From Cellvibrionaceae bacterium (GTDB taxonomy: Bacteria > Pseudomonadota > Gammaproteobacteria > Pseudomonadales > Cellvibrionaceae), in contig JALUYN010000265.1 of the NCBI GenBank assembly GCA_027012915.1, positions 1 to 14,377 of the forward strand: a stretch of DNA of 14,377 nt, written 5' to 3'. The translations under genes and the position numbers were made by a program. Each line of letters begins with the position of its first letter. The first letter of the stretch is position 1. Positions 1 through 5,692 of this stretch are shown piece by piece. The notes under the pieces were generated by a model. The model did not search any database, had not been told where the DNA came from, and saw nothing but the letters and a program-made list of their open reading frames with translations.

Positions 1-195
1 GGGGTGGGTGAGCTGACCAACGATGGTAGCTTCGCGCTGAAATCGTTCGCTGAATACCGGATCGGCGTTTAGAGCAGGTGACATGACTTTTAGAGCCACC
101 TCGCGTCCAACGCTCAATTGCACGGCAAGATACACGGTGGACATACCACCCTGATTGATTTTGCGAATAATCTGGTAGCCGGGAATCTTTTGCAT
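1..195 (-). CDS. Hanks-type serine/threonine protein kinase, N-terminal 65 residues (partial)
   Basis: Reading the minus strand from the ATG at 195 gives the N-lobe of a eukaryotic-like Ser/Thr kinase, cut by the left window edge. The glycine-rich loop is INQGGMSTVYLA (residues 13-24); the first canonical Gly is Asn here, while the GGM core is intact. The ATP-anchoring lysine lies in VALKVM (K36), and a helix-C glutamate candidate is E55 in RFQRE. Such kinases autophosphorylate and phosphorylate Thr/Ser of partner proteins, often FHA-domain proteins. The gene starts 6 bp after the stop codon of the PP2C phosphatase gene, so the two are very likely co-transcribed and translationally coupled; I see no good ribosome-binding site of its own. 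The catalytic loop, activation loop and any C-terminal sensor or membrane segment are outside the window, so activity and topology cannot be judged. Kinase assignment is firm; the substrate is inferred only from the neighbours. Confidence 0.93.
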   Translation of the reverse strand, partial: MQKIPGYQIIRKINQGGMSTVYLAVQLSVGREVALKVMSPALNADPVFSERFQREATIVGQLTHP

Positions 196-201
196 AGTTT
201 G

Positions 202-1029
202 TTACAGACACCAATACGCGAAAGCGACGCAGGCAAATACAAGCACCGCTGCAACGACCAGGTCAGTAGCTCGGTTACCTGTGATTCCCGTTCTGGTTGA
301 GCCGGCGGGAACCGGTGACTCTATAATCTGCACCGATACGTTGTCGCTACCGCCTTGATCCAGGGCTGCGGCGATGAGTTGCTCCGTTGCGGAACTGAGC
401 GACTCTGAATCGCATAGAATTTCGGCGATCTGTTGGTTGCTGACCTCGTCGGTGAGGCCGTCGCTGCAGAGAATAATCCACTGGCCTGCGCCCCATTTGC
501 CCTCGTAACAGTCTACATGAATGTCTGGGTTATCAAATGAGCCTATGCACTGGGTGATGATGTTCTTGTCCGGGTGTTGCTCCATTTCTTCAGCATCGAT
601 AGAGCCGGAATCCAGCAACATTTGTACATAGGAGTGATCGGTGGTGAGCTGTTCCAGCTGTCCGCCTTCGCTGGTTGTGCTCCAGAGATACGCGCGGCTG
701 TCACCCACCCAGGCAATGGTGTAGTTGCGCTCCTGGCATTGTAACGCTACTACCGTAGACCCCATGCCTTGTGCGCCCTGGCCACTTTCTATGGCCTTTA
801 TCACGGCTTGGTGAGAAGCTAGTATGGCGCGGTCCAGTGGGAGGTTGTCTTTGCGATGTTGTTCAATAGTGTTACAGGTGATAGCGCTTGCGACTTCCCC
901 TGCCTCGTGACCGCCCATGCCGTCCGCCACAGCCCAAAGCCCCAGATCTGGGCGATGCAGAATGCAGTCCTCGTTATTGTCCCGCTGTAACCCTTTGTCG
1001 GTTATTGAGTGTGATAACAGGGGCGGCAT
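202..1029 (-). CDS. PP2C-family (PPM) protein phosphatase with C-terminal membrane anchor
   Basis: A 275-residue metal-dependent Ser/Thr phosphatase of the bacterial Stp1/PppA type. PPM motifs appear in order: RDNNED (16-21), ADGMGGHEAGEVAS (35-48, metal-binding D36), GDSRAYL (109-115), TTDHSYVQ (129-136), CSDGLTDEV (188-196, D190) and GGSDNVSV (226-233, D229). All expected metal-ligand aspartates are present, so it should be active. Residues about 255-274 form one hydrophobic segment right at the C-terminus, making it a tail-anchored protein with the catalytic domain in the cytoplasm; the usual family member is soluble and about 240-250 residues. It is followed after 6 bp by the kinase gene it presumably opposes and faces a divergent FHA-protein gene. 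The ATG at 1029 is the first good start but has no strong Shine-Dalgarno, and it lies in one arm of a 10-bp inverted repeat that may mask it in the mRNA. Confidence 0.95.
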   Translation of the reverse strand: MPPLLSHSITDKGLQRDNNEDCILHRPDLGLWAVADGMGGHEAGEVASAITCNTIEQHRKDNLPLDRAILASHQAVIKAIESGQGAQGMGSTVVALQCQERNYTIAWVGDSRAYLWSTTSEGGQLEQLTTDHSYVQMLLDSGSIDAEEMEQHPDKNIITQCIGSFDNPDIHVDCYEGKWGAGQWIILCSDGLTDEVSNQQIAEILCDSESLSSATEQLIAAALDQGGSDNVSVQIIESPVPAGSTRTGITGNRATDLVVAAVLVFACVAFAYWCL

Positions 1030-1102
1030 CGTTTTGATCCGTATCTTGAAAAACGTTGTAGTGTAGCGACAGCCGAGACTTAAAACTGTGACACGATGCC
1101 GC
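1023..1102 (-). promoter_or_regulatory. Inverted repeat enclosing the phosphatase start codon
   Basis: GCGGCATCGT at 1023-1032 and ACGATGCCGC at 1093-1102 are perfect 10-bp inverted arms separated by 60 bp. On the minus-strand transcript the upstream arm could pair with the arm containing the phosphatase ATG (1029-1027). If transcription starts upstream of 1102, this long-range stem would cover the start codon. The structure is seen directly; its function is inference, and an inverted repeat of this length is expected about once by chance in a window this large. Confidence 0.3.
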
Positions 1103-1156
1103 TTTTTTTATTGTGAATAATCTTATGAAACAATCGCAAAAAAATCATCTAAGCTA

Positions 1157-1186
1157 TTGATAAAATAAGTATATTCATTGCATTAT
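1157..1186 (+). promoter_or_regulatory. Candidate sigma-70 promoter for the FHA-protein gene
   Basis: TTGATA (1157-1162) and CATTAT (1181-1186) are separated by 18 bp in the AT-rich centre of the 227-bp region between the divergent phosphatase and FHA genes. The predicted 5' UTR would be about 65 nt. The -35 matches 5 of 6 and the -10 only 4 of 6. The rest of 1030-1256 holds A/T runs and probably the opposite-facing phosphatase promoter, for which I could not pick convincing boxes. Confidence 0.35.
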
Positions 1187-1256
1187 CGACGCAAATCTTA
1201 TCGCCTTTTTAGGTGGTGGCACCAGCCTTTTCTGCACTCTGGAAAGAGAGACGTGA

Positions 1257-2165
1257 ATGCTAAAACTCCGGTTTAAAGACAATCCCAATCAATCTGTGTG
1301 GCTGGTAGAGCCTAAAGTCACTTTGGGTGGGAGCCCTGAGAATGACTTGGTACTCAGTGGTATGAACACACAAATGCATCACGCCGAGATTTTGGTGCAG
1401 CATGAGCAGGTTCAGATGCAGCTGGTTCAGGGTGCTGGCGATACCTTTATCAATGAGCGTCGAATTAACGCTGACCGCGCCTATCCGTTGGCTATCAACG
1501 ATGTAATTCGGATCTGTGGTCAGGAATTGCAACTGATTGATCCCAAGCGGGAACCTCGCCCAAAATCGAAGAAGCGTGCCACAGAAGAAAATACCGGTTG
1601 GGCGCTCAAAGCCAATAGTGCCGCACTATCCAATAGAGTTTACTCTTTGGCTGAAACCACGGTCATTGGGCGTTCTAACGATTGCGATATCAGTTTGGGA
1701 GCTGCACATCTTTCGCGCAGGCATGCGAGTTTGCATGTAAAAAATGGGTTGCTGTATGTGAAGGATCTCGGTTCGTCAAACGGCACCTATCTCAACGGCG
1801 AGCGCATTGCAGAGACTCGGGTAAAACGGGGTGACGAGTTGTGCTTTGATACGCTCAGTTTTGGCGTTATCGGGCCGTCGGATGAGCTGGATAAAACCAC
1901 TGTGCGCAGTGTTGCCAAGCCAGTCTCAGGAAAACCAGCCGCCAGTGTTTCTAAGCCGACCGGTGAAAACAAGGCCGCTCAACAGCGCCCCCCGCAGGGA
2001 ACTGCCAGTAATCGCGCCAAGCCGAAAGTCAGTGTTACGAAACCAACTCCAGAGCAAGTCCAGTCAGTTGAGCCTGCTACGAAATCATCCGGTGGTGGTC
2101 TGATCATTGGTGCTGTCGTGCTGCTAGCTGTGGCAGTTGGCGTTTGGTGGATGTCCCAGTCCTAG
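1257..2165 (+). CDS. Two-FHA-domain protein with C-terminal membrane anchor
   Basis: A 302-residue protein with two forkhead-associated domains, which bind phosphothreonine peptides. The first (about 20-96) is degenerate: it has GGSPENDLVL and HHAEI, but lacks the usual GRS and SRxH residues and NGT loop. The second (about 118-206) is canonical, with GRSNDCDI (138-145), SRRHA (153-157) and SSNGTYLNG (173-181), so it should bind phosphothreonine. A Pro/Lys/Ser/Thr-rich linker (about 212-278) leads to one hydrophobic segment (281-300) at the extreme C-terminus. The start is well supported by GAGAG six bases before the ATG. The gene is divergent from the phosphatase/kinase pair and is the obvious reader of kinase output; the Thr-rich linker (for example DKTTVRS) could itself be a kinase target. 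T6SS Fha1 proteins are built differently and no T6SS genes are nearby, so I do not call it Fha1. The partner is unknown. Confidence 0.92.
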   Translation: MLKLRFKDNPNQSVWLVEPKVTLGGSPENDLVLSGMNTQMHHAEILVQHEQVQMQLVQGAGDTFINERRINADRAYPLAINDVIRICGQELQLIDPKREPRPKSKKRATEENTGWALKANSAALSNRVYSLAETTVIGRSNDCDISLGAAHLSRRHASLHVKNGLLYVKDLGSSNGTYLNGERIAETRVKRGDELCFDTLSFGVIGPSDELDKTTVRSVAKPVSGKPAASVSKPTGENKAAQQRPPQGTASNRAKPKVSVTKPTPEQVQSVEPATKSSGGGLIIGAVVLLAVAVGVWWMSQS

Positions 2166-2254
2166 AGCCGCTGCGTTTTCCGAAAGACAGCGAGTACCAG
2201 AGTGGTCGCGCAGGCGGTAATTTACCTCACTAGGAGACCTTGTGTTAATACGAG

Positions 2255-2280
2255 TCTATCAACAGACATTGATTGATAGA
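2255..2280. repeat. Perfect 8-bp inverted repeat overlapping the promoter upstream of 2357
   Basis: TCTATCAA (2255-2262) and TTGATAGA (2273-2280) flank a 10-bp spacer, and the next 12 bases, AATAATATTATT (2280-2291), are themselves a perfect palindrome. The right arm overlaps the candidate -35 box at 2269-2274 and the AT palindrome abuts the -10. The layout is that of a repressor or activator operator; no regulator is identified. Confidence 0.35.
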
Positions 2281-2296
2281 ATAATATTATTATAGT
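2269..2296 (+). promoter_or_regulatory. Candidate sigma-70 promoter for the DUF5610-like gene
   Basis: TTGATT (2269-2274) and TATAGT (2291-2296) with a 16-bp spacer, in an AT-rich stretch between the FHA gene and the unknown gene at 2357. The -10 matches 5 of 6 and the -35 matches 4 of 6. The 5' UTR would be about 55 nt. Confidence 0.42.
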
Positions 2297-2356
2297 TTTC
2301 GTAGTTTTGGACGATATCTCTGTATGGCCCTAATGGGACCTTCCGGGAGAGGTATC

Positions 2357-3586
2357 ATGCATTCATCTGGCGTTTCAGCACCAAATTCTCACCACGAATC
2401 CCCACAGTACGCTCAAGAGCGGCTGCGTGATTCGTCCTCAAATAATCGCGCTGTCGACACCTTATCCGATAAGGCCTTGCGACAGACTGAAGAGGTGGAC
2501 CGATCGCAGCGTTATCCGGAAAAGAATCCTTCCGCTGTCTACATTCGTTCGGAATCCCGTTATGAATCTTCTTATTCTGCTTCTATAAGATCGTCAAAAG
2601 CTGGCCCGGTTGATGAGCGCATCAGTTCTGAAGCGGCCGCAGGAAGCATTCTATCCTTCATAGAAAATCAGTTGTTGCGAGACATTGAAGATGGCGCTTC
2701 TGAGGAGGAGCTGAGCAGTCGAATCGAAGCCGGGCTATCTGGATTCTTGCAGGGTTTTGAGTCCGCTCGGGAAGACCTTGAGGCGCTGGGCGCATTGACG
2801 CCGGGTGTGGAGTCCGAGATAGGAAAGACCTATGACTCGGTGCTAGCAGGCATAGAAGACCTGAGACAACAGTTTCTAGGAGGGGCTGAGGCTTCGAAGG
2901 GCGGTGAGGTAGCAGCTGAGCCGATTAGCTCTTCAGTTGAGGAACCAGCTCCAGCGCTGCGAGCTCAGAGCCAGTACTTCAGCTACGAGGCGGCGCAGAG
3001 AAACAGTTTCAGTTTCTCGGTTACTACCCAAGATGGTGATACCGTGACTATTCAGAGCTCGGCGCTGCGCTCTATGTTTCAAGAAAGCCTGACTCAGACG
3101 AATTCGAGTAGAGGGAGCCTTGAATACTCGCAGTATGGTTATGGCGAGGAATATCAGTTTGAGCTGCAAGTAGACGGCGAGCTGGATTCCGACGAGATGA
3201 AAGCGCTGACCGAGCTGCTGTCTCAGGTGAACGATCTGGCTGAAGATTTCTTCGCTGGAGATGTTACTGCGGCTTTCGATGCCGCCTTGTCGCTAGGTTA
3301 CGACGATTCGGAGATCAGCAGTTTTGCACTGAATCTGTCGCAGACATCGGTGCAACGCGTGACCTCTGCCTATAGTGAAGCACGCTCAGAGCCGGCCTCT
3401 GTAGCTGAGAGTTTGAGGCCAGTAGGGAGCTTCTCTCGTGCACTTATTGAGGCAACGCAAACAGCGCAAACTTTCCAAAATCCAAGAGAATTGATCGAGT
3501 CTATTGCTGAGGCGATTGACGTTGCCCGCCCCGAAGGCGGATTCAAATCGTTTCTTGAGAGGTTGATGGAAAGCCTCGAGCTATAA
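2357..3586 (+). CDS. Ser/Glu-rich protein of unknown function, resembles DUF5610
   Basis: I do not know a function for this protein. The ATG at 2357 is chosen (409 residues) because GGGAGAGG lies just before it; the in-frame ATGs at 2324 and 2333 have no Shine-Dalgarno. Residues 1-85 are hydrophilic and Ser/Arg/Glu-rich, probably disordered. Residues about 90-176 form a helical domain with the pattern GSILSFIE...GFLQGF-ESAREDLEALGALT...IGKTYDSVLAGIEDL, which I recall from the gammaproteobacterial DUF5610 family. Residues about 214-330 alternate beta-like (FSFSVTTQDGDTVTI, YQFELQVDGELD) and helical segments with LAEDFFAGDVTAAFDAA. It has no signal peptide, membrane segment or cysteine and is strongly acidic, so it is probably cytoplasmic. 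It is a single-gene unit with its own promoter and a terminator 26 bp after the stop. Flagellar or surface-related roles are possible given cheV nearby, but nothing in the sequence proves this. Confidence 0.85.
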   Translation: MHSSGVSAPNSHHESPQYAQERLRDSSSNNRAVDTLSDKALRQTEEVDRSQRYPEKNPSAVYIRSESRYESSYSASIRSSKAGPVDERISSEAAAGSILSFIENQLLRDIEDGASEEELSSRIEAGLSGFLQGFESAREDLEALGALTPGVESEIGKTYDSVLAGIEDLRQQFLGGAEASKGGEVAAEPISSSVEEPAPALRAQSQYFSYEAAQRNSFSFSVTTQDGDTVTIQSSALRSMFQESLTQTNSSRGSLEYSQYGYGEEYQFELQVDGELDSDEMKALTELLSQVNDLAEDFFAGDVTAAFDAALSLGYDDSEISSFALNLSQTSVQRVTSAYSEARSEPASVAESLRPVGSFSRALIEATQTAQTFQNPRELIESIAEAIDVARPEGGFKSFLERLMESLEL

Positions 3587-3611
3587 CCTTATCAGACTTG
3601 GGAGCGTTCAG

Positions 3612-3643
3612 AAGGGCATTCTTTGATAGAATGCCCTTTTTGT
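3612..3643 (+). terminator. Strong rho-independent terminator
   Basis: AAGGGCATTCT (3612-3622), loop TTGAT, AGAATGCCCTT (3628-3638): a perfect 11-bp stem with a 5-nt loop running into TTTTTGTTT. It ends the transcript of the DUF5610-like gene and insulates the glutaredoxin-like gene that begins 17 bp later. Confidence 0.92.
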
Positions 3644-3659
3644 TTGGGTGCTTATAACT

Positions 3660-3905
3660 ATGCGGGACCTCGTTCTATACACGACTCTGGGATGTCATCT
3701 GTGTGATCAGGCAAAAGATGTAATCTGGCCTTGTTTGGAGGTTTTCAGCTATCGCTTGGTGGAAGTCGATATAGCGGAAGATGCAACCTTGGTGGAGCGC
3801 TATGGCGTGAGAATCCCGGTGGTGTATCGTTCGGATTTGGACGAAGAGTTGGGATGGCCCTTTGACGCACAGTCGCTGTCAGAGTTTCTGCAGAGACCCG
3901 TATAA
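3660..3905 (+). CDS. Glutaredoxin-like (thioredoxin-fold) small protein
   Basis: An 81-residue single-domain thioredoxin-fold protein of the glutaredoxin-like/DUF836 type. The redox motif is C12-H-L-C15 in LYTTLGCHLCDQAK after strand one, and the cis-proline is P53 in RIPVVY. These small proteins are thought to act in thiol-disulfide exchange in the cytoplasm; substrates are not established for this group. The ATG at 3660 is chosen, with GGGTG nine bases upstream; an in-frame GTG at 3648 would add four residues but falls immediately after the terminator T-run and lacks a ribosome-binding site. The gene sits between a strong terminator and the cheV promoter. No clear promoter of its own is visible in the 17 bp after the terminator, so expression may depend on read-through or a promoter overlapping that hairpin. 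There is no link to chemotaxis beyond position. Confidence 0.88.
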   Translation: MRDLVLYTTLGCHLCDQAKDVIWPCLEVFSYRLVEVDIAEDATLVERYGVRIPVVYRSDLDEELGWPFDAQSLSEFLQRPV

Positions 3906-3925
3906 TAGGCTGGATTAAATGAAGC

Positions 3926-3952
3926 TAAAAAAACTCGGTTTGCCGCCGATGA
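3926..3952 (+). promoter_or_regulatory. Sigma-28 (FliA) flagellar-class promoter of cheV
   Basis: TAAAAAAA (3926-3933), an 11-bp spacer, then GCCGATGA (3945-3952). The FliA consensus is TAAAGTTT-N11-GCCGATAA: the TAAA core, the exact spacing and 7 of 8 positions of the -10 match. Transcription would begin near 3959, about 70 nt before the cheV ATG. The match to a chemotaxis gene makes this one of the best-supported regulatory sites in the window. Confidence 0.78.
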
Positions 3953-3964
3953 TTTCTGTAGGAT

Positions 3965-4000
3965 TGTAGGCGTAGGTACCCTGTGAAGGGCTACACTACA
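3965..4000 (+). other. Imperfect hairpin in the cheV leader
   Basis: In the predicted cheV 5' UTR, TGTA (3965-3968) pairs with TACA (3997-4000), GTAG with CTAC, and CCCT with AGGG around a GTGA tetraloop, with an internal loop and a GTA bulge between stem blocks. There is no T-run after it, so it is not an intrinsic terminator. It might stabilise the transcript or modulate translation; the role is unknown. Confidence 0.4.
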
Positions 4001-4029
4001 GAGTGAGTATTGAAACCCCAGAGGATGCT

Positions 4030-4977
4030 ATGTCCAAACTTCTTGAGTCCGTCGATCAGCGTACCCAGCTTGTAGGTGAAAACCGCCTTGAGCTATTGAT
4101 GTTTAAGCTGGCCGGCCGGCAGATGTTTGCCCTGAACGTATTTAAGATTCAGGAAGTGGTGCAAGTGCCGAATTTGACCGCATTACCCCACAGTCATCCG
4201 GTAATTTGTGGTGTTACCCATTTGCGCGATCAAACCATATCGGTCATCGATCTCAGTGCGGCCATAGGTGGTCCCCCGTTGCGTGACCGAGAAGACTGCA
4301 ATCTGATTGTCACTGAGTACAATCGTAGTGTGCAGGCCTTTCTCGTGGGGCCTGTGGATCGTATCGTTAACTTGAACTGGGATTTGATTTTACCTCCTCC
4401 AAAAGGCACGGGACGTAGTCACTTCCTCACGGCTATTACACGTCTCGAGGATGACATCGTTGAAATTCTCGATGTGGAGCGGGTATTGGCCGACATCATT
4501 CCCTATGAAACGTCAGTTTCTGAAGAAGTTTTGGATCATGAGTTGGTCGATATTGCACAGCAGCGCAACCTTAAGGTGTTGTTGGTTGACGATTCGGCCA
4601 CTGCAATGGCGCAAGTTAAGTCTACCTTGGCAAATATTGGGGTGGAAATTGTCTATCGGCAAGATGGATTGAAAGCTCTGAGCTACCTGAAACAGCTGGC
4701 TGCCGATGGTGTGGATGTCTGTGAAGAGCTGTTTATGGTGATTACCGACGCTGAAATGCCAGAGATGGATGGCTATCGCCTTACTCACGAAATCAGGCAA
4801 GATCCGGCACTCAGTGATCTGTTTGTGTTGCTGCACACATCCCTCTCCGGGAATTTTAACGAGGCCATGGTTAAAAAAGTAGGTTGTAACGGCTTTTTAT
4901 CCAAGTTTCAGCCCGATGAGCTGGCCGAGCGCGTACAAGAACGTTTGCGTGACGTTTTGGGTACTGAGAAGGGGTAG
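4030..4977 (+). CDS. cheV: CheV chemotaxis coupling protein (CheW domain plus receiver)
   Basis: A CheW-like coupling domain (about residues 20-150) is followed by a response-regulator receiver domain (about 182-310), the hallmark of CheV. CheV links chemoreceptors to the CheA kinase, and phosphorylation of its receiver by CheA tunes adaptation. The receiver is complete: acidic pair in VLLVDDS (D187, D188), phospho-acceptor D240 in ITDAEMPEMDG, Thr/Ser switch in LHTS, and conserved Lys in LSKF (K292). The ATG at 4030 (315 residues) is chosen because the family normally begins M-x-x-(I/L)-L-(D/E)-SVDQRTQL, which matches MSKLLESVDQRTQL, and AGAGGA lies four bases upstream; a GTG at 4003 would add nine atypical residues. 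A FliA-type promoter and a hairpin precede it. It converges with a CheZ-like candidate 70 bp downstream. No other che or fli genes are in the window, so this is an orphan chemotaxis locus. Confidence 0.95.
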   Translation: MSKLLESVDQRTQLVGENRLELLMFKLAGRQMFALNVFKIQEVVQVPNLTALPHSHPVICGVTHLRDQTISVIDLSAAIGGPPLRDREDCNLIVTEYNRSVQAFLVGPVDRIVNLNWDLILPPPKGTGRSHFLTAITRLEDDIVEILDVERVLADIIPYETSVSEEVLDHELVDIAQQRNLKVLLVDDSATAMAQVKSTLANIGVEIVYRQDGLKALSYLKQLAADGVDVCEELFMVITDAEMPEMDGYRLTHEIRQDPALSDLFVLLHTSLSGNFNEAMVKKVGCNGFLSKFQPDELAERVQERLRDVLGTEKG

Positions 4978-5047
4978 GGAAGGTGGTCAGATAACCACTG
5001 TGTTCTTGAGTTTATTATCCGAATAACCGTCTGCTCTGGAAGCCGCT

Positions 5048-5632
5048 CTAGAACAGTTCAATTTCATCGTCGGTGTCGTCTGTTACCAGTGTGTCTTGGC
5101 TGTCAAAGTGGTGTTTGTAGATCTCAAGTGCTTCCTTGACGGTGGCGCCGCGCATAATGTGTTCAAACATGATGCGTTCGGCCTCCATGGAATAGCTACT
5201 TTTTACGTTGTTCTGAACATCCTGCCATGCATTGGGGCTATTTAGATTGTCGGGGTTTTGCATCAGCTCGCTGGTTTGTTCCAGGCTGCTGGCCACGTGG
5301 TCCAAGCGCTGACTAATGCGGTCGTAAAACTGAAACGCGGTAATGGCCTGGTTGACTTTCTGCTGAATTTCCAACGTAGTTTGTGAGATCTTTTGCTTAA
5401 ATTCTTGAAGTTGATCGGCACTATCCAGTTCTAACACCAGGTTATCCACTTCCCTGGAATGTTCAGCCAGTTCGGTAAATGAGCTGGTCAATTTGTCGAC
5501 GGAATGATTGCTTTCGGAAATCGAGTTCTCAATCTGGCAAACCGCCAGATACAGCATAGTGATGGTTTCCTGGACATGGCTCCAGTCGTCGTATGAATCC
5601 TTGATATCTAAAGGCATGTCGGAAGTGGACAC
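5048..5632 (-). CDS. Unknown helical protein; candidate CheZ-like response-regulator phosphatase
   Basis: A hydrophilic, almost wholly alpha-helical protein of about 194 residues; I do not know it by name. Three starts are possible on the minus strand: TTG 5638, GTG 5632 and ATG 5617. GTG 5632 is preferred because AGGA lies six bases before it; the others lack a spaced ribosome-binding site. A long heptad-rich helix is followed by AFQFYDRISQRLDHV, which aligns without gaps with the CheZ catalytic helix as I remember it (A-x-x-F-x-D-x-x-x-Q-x-x-x-x-V); the equivalents of the CheZ catalytic pair are D104 and Q108. The C-terminus is a flexible acidic tail ending TDDTDDEIELF, like the acidic, Phe-ending CheY-binding peptide of CheZ. 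The gene faces cheV, whose receiver is a plausible substrate. It lies 55 bp downstream of slt, with a TATAAT at the slt stop codon. The phosphatase function is inference; a simple scaffold is the alternative. Confidence 0.8.
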   Translation of the reverse strand: MSTSDMPLDIKDSYDDWSHVQETITMLYLAVCQIENSISESNHSVDKLTSSFTELAEHSREVDNLVLELDSADQLQEFKQKISQTTLEIQQKVNQAITAFQFYDRISQRLDHVASSLEQTSELMQNPDNLNSPNAWQDVQNNVKSSYSMEAERIMFEHIMRGATVKEALEIYKHHFDSQDTLVTDDTDDEIELF

Positions 5633-5686
5633 AAGCAATCCTGCGGTTAGTGGTCGTTTAAGTTCGGGTCACGGTTTCTGCCACAC

Positions 5687-5692
5687 ATTATA
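5687..5692 (-). promoter_or_regulatory. Perfect -10 box (TATAAT) overlapping the slt stop codon
   Basis: The minus strand reads TATAAT from 5692 to 5687, sharing the TAA stop of slt. It lies about 55 nt before the preferred GTG of the CheZ-like candidate, a normal distance. No good -35 is found 16-18 bp upstream, so it would need an activator or be weak. It could let this gene be expressed apart from slt. Confidence 0.3.

Noticed and set aside
1..2165. Type VI secretion post-translational control locus (PpkA-PppA-Fha1)
   Set aside because: No T6SS structural gene is present and the FHA protein has a different domain layout; it cannot be called from this window alone.
2324..2356. Upstream ATGs for the DUF5610-like gene
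   Set aside because: No ribosome-binding site precedes them, whereas the ATG at 2357 has GGGAGAGG at the right spacing.
3648..3659. GTG start four codons upstream for the glutaredoxin-like gene
   Set aside because: It follows directly on the terminator T-run without a Shine-Dalgarno; the ATG at 3660 is better placed.
4983..4998. Possible terminator after cheV (GTGGT...ACCAC)
   Set aside because: The stem is only 5 bp and no T-run follows on either strand.
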